This document shows, piece by piece, positions 1-12,249 of a stretch of DNA of 64,000 nt (positions are counted from its first letter, which is position 1; each line of letters begins with the position of its first letter). Source of the stretch: Stenogyne calaminthoides (lineage: Eukaryota; Streptophyta; Magnoliopsida; Lamiales; Lamiaceae); the NCBI GenBank assembly GCA_037126765.1, contig JBBCBC010000007.1, forward strand, positions 41,457,394-41,521,393. Direction: 5' to 3'. The notes below the pieces were generated by a model. That model did not search any database and was not told the DNA's origin. It saw only the letters and a list, made by a program, of their open reading frames with translations. The position numbers and the translations under genes are program-made.

Positions 1-3000
1 TTCATCTCATCACATAGGTATCCCATCTCAAACATTCCTGTCGCACAACATGCAACTGATGCCACTTCAAATCCTGTAAATATTTCAAAAAAAAACATTA
101 ATTTATTTGATACTGACAATAACTTAAATATGTATAAAATACTTTTATGAGAATTGAGATGTTTACAGTGATAAGCTAATTATCGTGTGCATACAAAAAT
201 TGGAAAAGTATATACTAATCATATATTCCAATAAGAATTAATATACATTCGTTTTTTAAACCATTTTATTAAATATTTCCACCTGAATAGGTAGGTGACA
301 TGATGAGCGCAGCCCATCATAAATAACTTTAACAAGCCGTACTTGCTAACTAATTAATTTATAGAAATACATAATGATCTTTAAACACAATTTTTTTTAT
401 AGAATTATGTAGTTGAAAAGGCAGATAGCAACTTACTCCATATAAATTATATTAAAATTTAAAATTGGCGCTCATGAAATATACACATAGTGATAGGTAC
501 AGATGGAATATGTAAAATTATTTCGTCATTATTCTTTAAGTACCTTAGAGTTAATATTAAGAATCATCTTTTAATTAATTTTGTGTTTAATTTTAGTCAT
601 ATAATTTATTACTTTTTTAAGTTTTACTCTTTTGAACTAAAACTGAAAAAAAAGCAAACAGACAAAATTAAAATTGTACCAAAAAGGGCCAAAAAAAAAA
701 AAAAAAAAAATACATGCAGGACCAAAATTTTAGTCCTGAATTTCTTACTTTTTTTTAATTTTTGTCCAAATTTGACACGAAAGCAGTCAAAACGGAAAAA
801 TAAAAACTTATTAGACTAAAATTGAATATCTCCTAAGTTACGTGACGATTCTTAATATTAACTCAAATATGTAATGTACGACCCTATATGCCTAAATGAG
901 TGGAATTAATTACTATATAGTGTCCCTTTAAATTTATTAATCCATTATGCTTACCCTAAACACAAAAATGCAAGTATTTATAAGTACAAACTTACCAAAC
1001 ATAGAAGGCTTCTTGACAATCTGCGCAAGAACATTATAAGGGTTTGAGAAAACAACCCTAATTCCATTCATCTCCCCATTCATCTTCTTAACCAAACCAT
1101 TCAACTTCTCATTAAAATGTAGGGCAACAAGATTGTACCCTTGCATGCATCCATCTCCATTCCCATTAACAAGATTCGTCGCCCTCTCTAAGGGCAAGCA
1201 TCCCATCGGTGGGAGACCCGTGAAGGATATTTTACGAGCCCCCAGCCCGTAAATCTCCTTCACGAATTTCTCCGCTGTCCCCACAAGATAGTCTTGGAAT
1301 TGGTCAACCGTGTACTTGGATCGCGTGCTGGGGAGAGTGTAATAATTCTCTAGGAAATCATTTGTGCCTAAGCTTATGATATAGAGAGCCTCACTTATGA
1401 TGAAATTGGCCTTTGTTTCACCCAAATAGGATTTTAGTTTGTTTTGATACTCCTTGTAGTAGTCCACTTCTTTCCAAAGTGGGAGCACATTCTGCAAATG
1501 TGAATTGAACACGATCATGATAATATTCACAAATAGCAGAAACTCTTATTCATAGTATAAAACACATATTATTACACTTATAAAGTGATATCACTACTCT
1601 TATAAAATAGTACCTATAACATTTAATTATGATCTTTATTTTTAAGTGTAATGATATTAGTTGATAAGTGTAATAATATTAAGTAGTTTGTAAGTGTAGT
1701 ATTATAAATTTCATCTTATGAACATGTTTCACAGGAGAACTGCTCTAACAATAGATACAAATATTTGTACATTATATATTTTCAAACTTTGAGTAATGTG
1801 TTTCATTTCATCGGTACGTGCATATGAATCGAAATTAGTTTCATACTAAATCCAATATTATGTAGTGTTCGTATACAATTTTTATATGGATTTCATAGTT
1901 TAAATATTTCAAGAGTTGGTATTATTGATCGATATTGTTGTTCTACACCGATAGTGATTTAATTCAATATTGTTATGTAGTATATCTGTCACTGACATAA
2001 TAAATGCGTACTTTAAAAACATTTATTACTTAGGTAAGAGAGTCAAAAGTGTCATATGAAATGTAAGATTGGTTGCTACTTTAATATTTGTTAGGATATT
2101 TTTCACAAGACCGCGTATTAAGTATAAATGTGTGATACTTTTGGAATTTAATTAAGTATTATACAAATACAAAAGAATATCATGTCTCATATTTTGGATC
2201 ACAGTGACATGTACCGAACAATGTTATCTGTTCCAAATATGGTGTTTCATTATATATTTCATAGTCTAAATTAATGACACGTTGAATGGGCAAAAATATT
2301 CAACTTTCCACCATAATTCTAGGTCCATGTATTAACGATCCATAAAGTGAAATAATCTTGAAGCATAAAAAAGTGACACAGATGAATTGATCCGGAAAAG
2401 TACCGATTTGAGATAAATCTAATTAAATGTAATTTTATTTATTTGCTCATTTATTGGCTAAATTTTAATTGTTAGTGTAATTCTTTTGTGAAACTTATTA
2501 ATTATAGTACAAAACGGATGGAACCAATTAGTACGGTTTAATAGAAAACATGGAAATAATAATATTTAGTAAAAACTATTAATATTACTAGCTTGTTTAG
2601 TGAAAATAGGAAACAATGTTCTTCGTAAATATGAGTGAGTCTCTTGTGCACCCAAGTGCATTGTGCACTCATGCAAAAGAATGCCATATTTTAAAAAATA
2701 CGTGGCCTATTAAATATATTAGACATATTCTATGAATATATGTGTAGGGTTGAGACGAGTACACGGATCTTAAATCAGTGCACCAGTTGCACATGAGACT
2801 TTGTCTGCAAAATATATATTAGCTAGGTGAAAACAATACTCCCTTAATCTTATTTTAGATTGCTTATTTTCTATAAATAGACGTTGTTATTTTTTTTTTC
2901 TCATTTCCTAAAATAGCAAAAGAGCAGTTTTATTAAAAAAAAAAAACTATTTGTCACTATATTATACATTCAAAATAACCTTTTATAAAAAGACACAACT

Positions 3001-3590
3001 CTTCCATAAAGTGAAATAATTTCTACACCCTCAATAAAAAAATAATTTTGCAACATTTAATACTAATGAACAACTATTTTATTAAATCTCGTGTCCTTTC
3101 CATTTGAGGACTCTAAATTAGGATGGAGAGAGTATTATTTAGCTAAACATGAAATACAGGTTAAAACAAACAGTTTCGTATTATGAACAAATTCATCCAA
3201 AAAAAATCATGTACTAGTATTACTTACAAGAACATTTGAAGTAGCATTGTCAAAACCGGTACCAGCAGAAGCAAAGCAGACCCCGGTAGCAAAATCCGTG
3301 ATATTAAAGAGCGGGTCCAGGTACGCCGGCACGAACGGCCGGAGCCCGAACGCCTCCGAGATGAAATCCGGCGGGATTCGACCGTTGGAGAATCTTCCCG
3401 TCGGCCGGCCGCCGAAGAAGTCACGGCCATACGGCCGGAAATTGCTCCTCAGCACCGTGGAAATCTGGTTGTTGTTGCCGGCGTCGACGGAGGAGTCTCC
3501 GAACACGATCACCGCCGGGATGGTCGCGGCGGCGCCACCACCGAAGATGATGAATACTAGTAAGTAAACAAGTGTGGAGTGGGAAGACAT
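1..3590 (-). CDS. GDSL esterase/lipase, 3' end outside window
   Basis: SGNH/GDSL-family plant lipase, expected to be a secreted hydrolase of acyl esters. Three exons are readable: 3590-3228 (121 codons), 1491-996 and 73-1, with GT-AG introns at 3227-1492 and 995-74. The start is the ATG at 3588-3590, followed by a hydrophobic signal peptide (LVYLLVFIIFGGGAAA). Block I with the nucleophile is VFGDSSVDAGNNN, block II is around GRFSNGR, and block III is SLGTNDF. The third exon begins GFEVASVACCATG, as in family members. The DxxH block holding the catalytic Asp and His lies past the left edge. Splice phases agree (phase 0 at the first junction; the second splits a Gly codon) and no frame break is visible, so the gene looks intact as far as seen. 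Intron 1 is long (1.7 kb) and carries MITE-like repeats. The physiological substrate cannot be deduced. Confidence 0.93.
2634..2806. repeat. MITE-like inverted repeat in lipase intron 1
   Basis: The left arm GAGTCTCTTGTGCACCC and the reverse complement of the right arm, AGTCTCATGTGCAACTGG, match imperfectly. A similar TGTGCA/AGTGTAC word pattern occurs at 3859-4048, so the two may belong to one family. No clear target duplication was found. Confidence 0.4.
2839..3132. mobile_element. Degenerate Stowaway-type (Tc1/mariner) MITE in lipase intron 1
   Basis: Terminal sequences CTCCCTTAATCTTATTTTA on the left and TAAATTAGGATGGAGAGAG on the right form imperfect inverted repeats of the CTCCCTCCGTCC class, flanked by TA on both sides (2837-2838 and 3133-3134). 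It is about 294 bp long, AT-rich and has no coding capacity. Confidence 0.6.
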
Positions 3591-3639
3591 TTGTTTAAGA
3601 CTTTGGTTGGTTCATGTGAGTTATATAATTAATAGAGGG

Positions 3640-3656
3640 TTTATATATATATAGGG
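3640..3656 (-). promoter_or_regulatory. TATA box of the GDSL lipase gene
   Basis: Read on the minus strand this is CCTATATATATATAAACCC, about 50 bp upstream of the lipase ATG. That spacing suits a plant core promoter with a short 5' UTR. A second, weaker AT run lies at 3621-3630. Confidence 0.55.
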
Positions 3657-4740
3657 GAGTGATAAATATTAAGTGATGAAGTTTGTTGGGGGGTTTATTT
3701 AATTAGTTTGGTAGTTGGAAGAGCTTTTATTGCTATTTATAATGAGGGATTTTTAGGTGAGATGATGGGGTGGGTAAATGGGTTGGCAGGGGGAGGTAAT
3801 GCACCTGCAGTGATTTTGAATATACTTTTCTCTTTTGGTTTGTATAAGTCTTGTATTTATTCAGGTGTATCGTGCACTTATAATATATTTTAGAATAATA
3901 TAATTTTTTATATTGAAAGATTACACTAAATCGTGCAATTATTAATATGAAAAATAAATTGTGTGGTTCAGTGTAAACAAATTGTTTATTTCAATATAAT
4001 AAATTGTATGGTTCTAAAATACACTATGAATGTACGGTACACTTGAATGCACATGAGATCTACTCTTTACTCTTTAGGTTTTTGCTTTTTATTTTTATTT
4101 GAGTCAGTCTAAAGTAACCTATACATAGTTTTGTGAAATGAGTTTATCTAATTTAAAAGTTTAAACTTGTGAAGGAGGTGAATAAGTTTCTAGGGTGGAC
4201 CTGTGTATAGTTTACCAGATATCAATGCTGAAACTTGACTGTTATTTTGTTATAATAAAAACTAACATCATAGTTCAAATGGTCAGAGCACCACTACATA
4301 TACCATGAGGTAATGAGTTTGAGTCACTATTTATCTGATAAAAAAAAAGGTACAAATTAGCATATATTAAAATTCATTCTTTCCATAGTGTTAAAGCGTT
4401 ATGTCCAAATTATATCTCGTCTTATCATGAGATAATCTCACACAAATGTGTATCCCGTCTTATCGTGAGACCATCTCACACAAATGTGTCTATTTTACTA
4501 TATATACGCTAAAATGTACATAGCAATATCGTTTTCACTTTCTTCTGCTAAAAACACATGACAACAATATGCTATGAGAAAATGTGTATTTATTGTAAAT
4601 TGCAACTTTCATATTTGTAATATAGATATCAATTAAAATTAAAAATAAAAGTGAAAATTTACATATCAATTGAAATTCTTTCATACTCTATTTTGTTAAA
4701 AATAAAAATTGTTTAAATAAATGCTATTGAAGTAATGTTA
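3657..4740. repeat. Intergenic DNA with a MITE-like inverted repeat at 3859-4048
   Basis: Arms of about 37 bp at 3859-3896 and 4013-4048 are inverted copies (ATTCAGGTGTATCGTGCAC against ATTCAAGTGTACCGTACAT in reverse complement), both ending TATTTTAGAA. A partial copy of the GAGACGG-type repeat follows at about 4386-4495. I see no gene in the rest. Confidence 0.5.
4386..4495. repeat. GAGACGG-family repeat, partial copy
   Basis: Contains GTGTTAAAGCG, ATGTCCAAATTAT and CGTGAGACCATCTCACAC in the same order as the fuller copies at 10142-10283 and 10893-11030, but lacks the left arm. Confidence 0.55.
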
Positions 4741-5089
4741 TCTATACTATTTTAAAAAGTGACAAGGGATTGAAAATCATTTTTTTTTTACCCTTTTACC
4801 CTTTTCATATTTTATTCTATACATTTTCAGCCCTTAATGTAATGTAATGTGATATAACCTAATAAAATTAAATTTCATGACCTTTAGTATTACTTAATTT
4901 TACGTTTCTTTTCAGATTTTACCTCTCAGTTCAAGAATCCATGTGCATTCATTCACGTTTCTTTTCAGATTTTACCTCTTCCCTTCAAGAATCCATGTGC
5001 ATTCATTCAGACTACTTTTTCAAAACCATCCCACTTCTCCCAAAATATAAATCGCGTGGAGTGGCTTCGACGTGGAAATGCCTTGGGAT

Positions 5090-5370
5090 TGAAATATGCT
5101 CTGAATGGCGGCAACGTCGGTGATGGAGTGAGCTTTGGAGGCGGCGGTGGAGATGGTTTAGGATTGAAAGTGCTTTAGATGGCGCGACTTCGGCGATGGA
5201 GGCGGCGTTAGTGTTGATTTCAGTTTTACTTATTTAATTTATAATTTATTGTTCACTGTTTTTAGTGTACAGGAAGGGCTGCGAGAAAGCGGCTTCGGTG
5301 ATGGAGGCTGCTGGCTGGATTAGTCGGCGTTCTTCGCCAACTCGGCGATCTCACCGAGTGAGTTTAATGT
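5090..5370 (+). other. GC-richer exon-like block near the Helitron 5' end
   Basis: Rich in GGCGGC, GGTGATGGAG and CGGCG words, unlike the AT-rich surroundings. It looks like captured 5'-UTR or exon sequence; the segment ending CTCACCGAG|TGAGTTT resembles an exon followed by intron sequence. No protein could be recognised. Confidence 0.35.
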
Positions 5371-5775
5371 TGCAATTTTAATTTTATGTTTCCATCCTTT
5401 TCAGTTTCCTTACTTTTTTATGGTTGTTTGTTGGAATATTCGTGCTTTGGATTGAAACGTGAGGAATTACAGTTTTACGGAGGTAATAGTGAACCTGGCA
5501 GCGCGGAGGCGTTACTGTTCTGTGTTTGAATTTTAGTGATTTGGTGCTTTTGGTTGTTTCTGTTTGGGGTTTGGTGTTATGGATAACATGTGAAGTAATA
5601 CTGGTTTGTATGTGATAATTAATTACTTAGAAACGCTTAAAGTGAGTTATTAGGTGTTAATTTTATATTTCTACAATTATATTCAGTATCTACTGTTTTG
5701 TGCTCGTACGATGTTTAGATGAAATTTGAATTTTGAAGGAATTAGGGTTCTTTGGATTTTTCTTTGGTTACCAGC

Positions 5776-6571
5776 TCTGTAACACTGCTTCAATGTGCCA
5801 ACTGTATGCCTTTCGAGGCTATTTCCTCCCTGTTGCAATGAATTACATATTTCAGTATTTCCCTGTAAACATGAGGGCTCAGAGTTATCCACGTGTTCAG
5901 TATTTTGTTGTTATTGATTTTGAGGCCACATGTGACAAAGAACGAGTTCCTTATCACCAAGAGATCATTGAGTTACCGTCGGTTATAGTCAGCAGCATCA
6001 CTGGTCAGTTAGAAGCCTGCTTCCAAACATATGTGCGGGCCAACATGCAACCAGCAACTCAGTGACTTTTGCAAAGATCTGACTGGCATACATCAAATTC
6101 AGGTTTATATCCATTATCATTTTTTGTTATGCATGTGTTTCGTTTGTGATATGCGACATTAACTTATTAACTTCATGCTAAAATACTACTTCAATGGGTG
6201 AAATGATCTGGACAAAATCTACTCCTGTCTGTACTCTAAACCTGCTTCTTTTTTTATCCGACAATTGAATACTTGTATCCTTTATCTTTACTTAGCTTTT
6301 TTAGATTGATACTGGAGTTACACTAAGTGAAGCTCTTCTTGAACATAACAAACCTTTATCTTTAATTCCTAATATGTATGCAATGGCCTGTTTAGGTCAA
6401 TACTGGAGTTATACTAAGTGAAGCTCTTCTTGGGCATGACAAATGGCTTGAAAATATAGGGATTAAGAAAGCCAATTTTGTTGTGGTTAGGTGGTCCGAT
6501 TGGGATTGCCGGGTGATGCTGGAATCAGAATGCCGCTACAAACATATTAGGAAGCCCCCATATTTCAATCG
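5776..6571 (+). pseudogene. ERI1-type DEDDh 3'-5' exonuclease fragment
   Basis: Two exons of a plant ERI1-like exonuclease (family of At3g15140). The first, after an acceptor at 5775, reads through QYFPVNMRAQSYPRVQYF and the ExoI motif VVIDFEATCDK, whose D and E are catalytic metal ligands, to ACFQTYVR. One extra base in the GGG run at 6037-6039 then shifts the frame; LSDFCKDLTGIHQIQ is readable in the next frame up to about 6101. The second exon (6396-6571) encodes SEALLGHDKWLEN and WSDWDCRVMLESECRYKHIRKPPYFNR and ends at a GT donor. The 3' exons with the remaining catalytic residues were not found; a LINE scrap follows instead. Fragment plus frameshift inside a Helitron indicates a captured, non-functional copy. 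Confidence 0.8.
6303..6450 (+). repeat. Local tandem duplication of an exon start
   Basis: GATTGATACTGGAGTTACAC at 6304-6323 recurs as GGTCAATACTGGAGTTATAC at 6395-6414, each followed by TAAGTGAAGCTCTTCTTG. The copies lie about 91 bp apart. Both cover the first codons of the second exonuclease exon with its upstream intron end, so the upstream copy is a partial exon duplicate. Confidence 0.75.
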
Positions 6572-6832
6572 GTACGTATACTGGCTCTCTTGAGTTTAGC
6601 CTACGATTTCACATAACCTTTACGTATCATAAAAAGAAAAATTAAAATCTCATTTTAACATATATTCAATGAGTAACACTTGGGTGCACAGTGCTGTTCA
6701 ATGAAAACAATTAATAATGTTCAATGAAACAACTAATACTATAGCCTGCAGCAGATTTATTCCTTGTCAATGTTGGAGGATGTCGCAGTAAAACGTGTAA
6801 AGTTTATGGAGGCTAATTAATCCAGGTGTTCT

Positions 6833-6997
6833 TTGGTCATATGGCTGGAAAGGAATAGGAGTTTGTTTTATAATTGTACCGAGTCAGTTGACGATGTTTG
6901 GGATAGGATTAAATTTAGAATTGCCCTTTGGGCTTCAAGCCATAAGTTTTTTAGGGACTGCTTAGTTTCTGATTTAATTGGGATCTGGAGTCTATTT
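6833..6997 (+). pseudogene. LINE-1 polyprotein C-terminal tail fragment
   Basis: Translates to VIWLERNRSLFYNC, then VWDRIKFRIALWASSHKFF and FRDCLVSDLIGIW. The W-LERN...F / WDRI...LW.S pattern is typical of the extreme C-terminus of plant non-LTR retrotransposon reverse-transcriptase proteins. Only about 55 residues remain, with no catalytic domain. It lies in the Helitron where later exons of the exonuclease would be expected. Confidence 0.55.
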
Positions 6998-7519
6998 TTG
7001 TTGGTATCGAGGGCATTGCATGAATACATTGGACAACTATCCTATCCATATGGGTGAGTTTTGCATATCATTATTTGAATGTTGATTTTTCCCAATCTGT
7101 AATTTGGTTCTTGATGAAATTTTTAAAAATTGTTTTCGGATCTGGATATTGTACTTGGATTCAACTTCTTTATTATTCTGTATAGGCTGGATATTTTCGG
7201 TGTAGATTCTGTTCCTGGGTTTTTGTTCAAATATTCCGCCAGAGGAGTTTCAGTGTTTAGGTTCCGCTAAACTACGAATTGGGTTTTGCAAACAACCAGT
7301 TAAGTTAAATTATTTCTTCTGGTTTCTTAGCTAAGAAGACGAATTTAGTTTGGTGTTATGGGTTCCATCGTGATTGGTGGCAACAATCTCATTTCTGATT
7401 GGTGGCATTGATTCAGATTGCAATAACTGGAATAGTCAATACTCATCGCTTTAAATTAAATTTATTTTTTATATATATATTATCCCATTTCTTTTTTCTA
7501 ATTTGGAACTTCTTTTTAG

Positions 7520-7732
7520 CAGTCCTGAGGGAATTGAGTCCCTCTGCTCAGATTTGGAAGTTGATCGCACCGACGTGATGATATTAATGCTCGCTTGGTT
7601 AGTCAGTTGTACATTTGTTTTTCTATAGATGATTTTGTTTTAGGAAAATTGAATTCATATTTACTGGAAATAGAATTCAACTGATTTTGTTTTAGGAAAA
7701 TGCAAGCAGCAAGACAAGGATACCTCACCCTG
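7520..7732 (+). pseudogene. DCN1-like (defective in cullin neddylation) fragment, two exons
   Basis: The first exon (about 7520-7597) encodes SPEGIESLCSDLEVDRTDVMILMLA; a GT donor follows and the Trp codon is completed by the second exon (7696-7732), encoding KMQAARQGYLTL before a GTAAGAA donor. This matches the start of the PONY/potentiating neddylation domain of plant DCN1-like proteins, which help attach NEDD8 to cullins. The N-terminal UBA-like part and the rest of the domain were not found nearby. Junction phase fits a real intron. A copy of the acceptor context (GATTTTGTTTTAGGAAAA) occurs at 7628, a short local duplication. Probably Helitron-captured and non-functional. Confidence 0.75.
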
Positions 7733-8020
7733 GTAAGAATATTTTTGTCGTTAATGCATATTGAATTCTGATTTGGCTTAACAAATTCTGCTTCTTCATA
7801 GCATTTAATTGTGTTTAGGCATATGACTTATCATCATGAGATCTCGAGTCTATGACAATTTTTAGTTGTGCAAGGAAACTTTCTTTATTGTGCAATTCCT
7901 GGCATAATAGGTTTATACCAGAAAAATATTGTCTATCATGAGAAGCCTGATGAGAGCTTATTTGGCATATTACAAAGCAAGGTTTCAACTTCATATTATT
8001 TCATTTTCAATATTATTCCT

Positions 8021-8249
8021 CCTTTCATTAAAGTTCAATTTGTGTTTGATAATCCACAGATTTCTGATTATAATGAAGAGTGCATATGTATACCTCCCAA
8101 AGTTTCATTATTAATGGAATCAATAGGAATTTATCTGGTATATATATGAGTTTGTATTAATGGAATCCTTTCAATAAAGTTCAATTTGTGTTTGAAAATC
8201 CATAGCTTTCTGATTATAATGAAGAGTGCATATTTATACCTCCCAAAGT
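8021..8249 (+). repeat. 83-bp direct duplication
   Basis: 8021-8103 and 8167-8249 are near-identical 83-bp copies (CCTTTCATTAAAGTTCAATT to ACCTCCCAAAGT). The sequence between and around them encodes nothing I recognise. 8250-9238 holds no gene I can support. Confidence 0.8.
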
Positions 8250-9238
8250 CATAAAGTTCATTTGGTCACACGAATGGATCGACGTCATGAGTTAAGATCT
8301 GCTTAAAGAAGTGGTAAGCTGGTATAGACGTAATTAAAACTTTTATCATTTATAAGTTTTATCATTTATGACCTTTTTATTTGCAAACATAGGAGCTGCT
8401 TAAATAGATTGTTATTTTTACAAAAATAAGAATAGATTGACAATTACTTTTGCAAAATCAAGTTCAATATTTGTAATCATGATGATCAGTTGCTCCGTAT
8501 ATGATTTACATAGGTTATATATGATCGCAACCAAAATGATCAACATTTAATTTTATCCAATTCTGGTGAGCAAAATGTGATTTGAATTTTATGGATAGTA
8601 ATATTTCTTTTTTTCTTTTCATGAATGTAACATGTGAAATATGTTAATACTTATGTTTATGCTTATCTAATTGACATGATATTTTGTTGGAGTAATGAAG
8701 ACTCCAAGATGGTGTTATTTTAGGATTTTGTATAGGTACTCTAATTGGTGGAGTTCTTGTATTCTATTTTATTCACACATACCACTTAGCTCAAGTACAA
8801 GGAGATGTAGAAAATGAGATTTGATGAAGTATGAGGAAGTAATGAAGAATGAGGAACACAATCAATCTGATTTTCAATAGTTGCTCTGAGGCAAAATGAG
8901 TATTTTCTGTTCTTACTCCTCAGATTAATTAGGATTCTCTCTATTAACATAATCATAGATTTCATGAATTTCGGATTAGTTCTCTCCATTCACCTAATCA
9001 TAGATTCTCTCCATTCCAATTAGTTCTGTTTTGGGGTTAGTTATGTTGTTTTTTAACATGGATATGGGGATGATTCAAACTCCCTTGCATACTATATAGA
9101 TTCCGAGTAGAAAAATAGAAGCAGTTCTTCATTTGAAGTTTACAGTCACTGCCACACTTCCAGGACTTCTCTTTGGCTGCTATGATATGTTGTTTTTTAA
9201 ATCTTGTGATTTTGATGACATCTTGTAGCCTGTTGTTA

Positions 9239-9320
9239 GAACTTTTGAATCCCTTCAGGATTGGGTTCAAAATAATTATTAGAACTTTTGAATCCCTTCA
9301 GGATTGGGTTCAAAATGAAT
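9239..9320 (+). repeat. 42-bp tandem duplication
   Basis: AGAACTTTTGAATCCCTTCA starts at 9239 and again at 9281, followed in both by GGATTGGGTTCAAAAT. Confidence 0.85.
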
Positions 9321-9339
9321 TAACTTTACTTTTAACTTA

Positions 9340-9583
9340 GGGCCCACTTGGTTGGGGGTAATGGAAGTGGGTAATGGGAATTACTTCTATTGATGTTGCT
9401 TGGTAGGTTTGACACATTGGTAATGAAAATAGAAGTAAGCAATTGATTGCCCTCACCTACTCACCTCACCTCACATGATACCCATTGTTGATGTTGTAAG
9501 CAATAGCAATGCAATCAATAACTCTTGGTGATTGACCCATCAATGATACTCATTACCATTCCTTAGTCATACCAAGCGGACCC
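9340..9583. mobile_element. Tourist-type (PIF/Harbinger) MITE, 244 bp
   Basis: The left end GGGCCCACTTGGTTGGGGGT and the reverse complement of the right end, GGGTCCGCTTGGTATGAC, form terminal inverted repeats. Flanks are TTA on both sides (9337-9339, 9584-9586), the 3-bp duplication of Harbinger elements. Non-coding, inserted in the Helitron. Confidence 0.75.
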
Positions 9584-10141
9584 TTAATCTATTTCATATT
9601 AGCGTATAGATTTTCCTATTTCCTATTTGCTTTTAGACAATATCTTATAACTGAAAAAATGTTCAACTTCTAAACACGTGAAATGACTCAAAAACTGAAC
9701 AATAAAGAGTTAAAACAATATTTGAACACGGATATAATTGAAATTACACTGATTATTTGTTTTTTTTTTTTTTTTTGTACTTTGTTTACACACCTCTTTT
9801 CTTTTGTGGCTGATGAATGCAGTATAAGTAATCACTATACAAAAATAAAAAAACTTAATTGCATTGCTTGTAATTATGATGTATTGTAAATTTTAAGAGT
9901 TTGTTGTTGTATCTATACAGAGGCGGTAAAAATAGGGAAAAATTAATTACTAAAGTTCTTAATGTGGTATACTAATTGTCGTATAACATACTTTAGTGGA
10001 CATACTTTTTCATGGGAAATATTTGCTGGAAATTGTGCTAAGACTCTTTAAGTGGCACGATATTTGGAGCAGCCTCTCAAATATTCTCAAGAACGTTAGA
10101 CTTAGTTCTGAAAGACTTGTTATTATATGTTTTAGGAGAAA

Positions 10142-10283
10142 ATCTCATATGAGACGGTTTCATGCATGAGACGGAGTATAATTTAGCATAAATGACACGC
10201 ACCCCTCTCAAAGTGTTAAAGCGTCAATGTCCAAATTATGCTCCGTCTCACCGTGAGACCGTCTCATGCAAGTGTGCCTCATG
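10142..10283. repeat. GAGACGG-family palindromic repeat, copy 1
   Basis: ATGAGACGGTTTCATGC... and its inverted partner CCGTGAGACCGTCTCATGC flank a core with GTGTTAAAGCGTCAATGTCC. About 140 bp with hairpin potential, hence MITE-like; a target duplication is not obvious. Confidence 0.6.
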
Positions 10284-10892
10284 TTTTAGTTGTCTGGATG
10301 GAGTAATTGCCTAGAACTTTTACTTTGAGCATATTAGGGCGTATCACTAACAATGAAATTTTGTTGGTATTTTATGAATGTTCTTAGTTGGTACACAATT
10401 AAATGCTCGCAATTTTTTTTGCTCTCCATTTGATTTTTACCCCTTTTATGTCACGTAGATTGTCTGTTGATTGCTCTGCCATTCTTGGAATTTATGATAC
10501 TCCAACGAGAGTTTTGGGCTTGATCGTAGTATGTTCGTTTAGCAGGATGTTGATCGTGATAGCCTCTCTTATTAATTTATAATGTCTGCATGATAGCAGT
10601 AGCTTTTATTTGTTTTTCTTATTTGTTTACACATTATTCATCACATGTATGTAATACTGGCATTGACTTTGAAATTCTTTTGAATCCCTTCTTTGTTCTC
10701 AATTGTTGGAGGTTGGAATTGAATATATGCATACTTTTGACTTTAAGAGGTCATGGTGATCACATGTATGTATTGCTACTTTTAACATTAGGGTAACATT
10801 TAAAATAAAAACAACTATCATGTAAAAATAGAACATTTAGTTCCCGACAAATTTTGTCCACATTAAGATGTTTTTGACATTTTCACATGACA

Positions 10893-11030
10893 AAATCTCA
10901 TATGAGACGGTCTCATACATAAGATGGCGTACAAATTAGCACAAATCACACTCACCTCTTCCAAAGTGTTAAAACGCCAATGTCCAATTTTTGTCCAGTC
11001 TCACCGTGAGACCGTCTCATGCAAGTGTGC
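10893..11030. repeat. GAGACGG-family palindromic repeat, copy 2
   Basis: Same order of blocks as copy 1 (AAAATCTCATATGAGACGG, GTGTTAAAACGCCAATGTCC, CCGTGAGACCGTCTCATGC) with scattered substitutions, 750 bp downstream in the same orientation. Confidence 0.6.
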
Positions 11031-11505
11031 CCCTTTTCACATATAACCAACATATATTAGAAGGCAACATATTGTCCATGCTCTTTTAGCGTATTTTCTT
11101 TTGTAATCTTTAGTTTAATTTTAATAATAATTCAGCTAAATATTAAAGTATTGGATATGCCTTTTCTAATGGGGAGCCTCTTCGGATGGGATGCCTTCTG
11201 TTTTTTAAAGTAATTTTCCATTCTACAAATTGTGATGGCAGATTCAAGATTTTTGAGGGAGGAAGTATTCGATTTCTTTCTCTAGACCAGATAAGTTTTG
11301 TTTTTATTAAGATCGTCGTAAATGGAGGCCTTTATAGTTGAGGAGATTTATTTTACTAGATTTAGTTTTTCAATTATACTCTTGGCTCTGCATATGGTAA
11401 AGCAGAGTTTTTGGGTATAGTTGGTTATTTATCCCCTATTGGTTCAAAGTTATAAACTGGTTGAGAAAAATTATTAGTTTTCTAATAACTTTTTCTTTCT
11501 TTTTA

Positions 11506-11629
11506 AAGCTATGCCAGAGATGCATATAGATATGGGCAAGGTGGAGATAGAGTGAGTTTTCCGATAGGGGAGCATCAAGTGGTGGGAGCAGGGTTACAAG
11601 TTTGGCAGACACCAGGTCATTTTAAAGGT
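11506..11629 (+). other. Unidentified exon-like fragment
   Basis: After an acceptor-like TTTTTAAAG the frame reads SYARDAYRYGQGGDRVSF, then GAGLQVWQTPGHFK, before an AAAG|GTAACGG donor. The QTPGH end loosely resembles the TPGH signature of metallo-beta-lactamase-fold hydrolases, but that is a guess from five residues. Probably another captured exon. Confidence 0.3.
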
Positions 11630-12249
11630 AACGGGTCGTTGCCTTGGGTACAATTTAAGAGTTCATATCTCTTAATTTTTTTCCTTACCTTGTAAATTTG
11701 CTTCTGTGTTTTGTGCACTTTAGCAAAGACCTCACTTTCCAAATGAGGTGTTAGATTAGCTACTTTTTCTATATCGCACTCCATGTCAGGACATGGGGTT
11801 AGAGAATGGAGATTTATTAAATATATAACATTGTTATTTGGATGATGGATTGCAAGAAAAAGATGCTTAATAAATGTTGGATTGCTTATAGTTGTGTGCT
11901 CACAAACTATATGCAAGAATTTTAATGCTCTAAATTCTATTTCGGTTATGCCTTCTTTCTTATTCTTTACTCGCAAACTATAGTACTTATATGTAGGAAT
12001 TTTTGCATTGTACAAGGACAAAGGACTGTTCAAGATTTTGTTCATCTGCAGCAGTAATGAAAACGAAAACGAGATGTCATAAATCCTGTCATCAATTTTA
12101 TTTCTCTGTCGATGGTAACTTCTGGACTCTCCCCTTATCGGTGGATGATACTACTACTTTTAAAGTGAATAATTTACATTGTTTCAATACACTCATTTAT
12201 ATTTTGTACCCTATTATCGATCATCCAAGTGAAGTATAATTTTATTTTT

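Noticed and set aside
490..819. 109-codon plus-strand frame
   Set aside because: AT-rich intron of the lipase gene; Lys/Phe/Asn-rich translation spanning a poly-A tract.
3247..3567. 106-codon plus-strand frame
   Set aside because: Antisense shadow of lipase exon 1.
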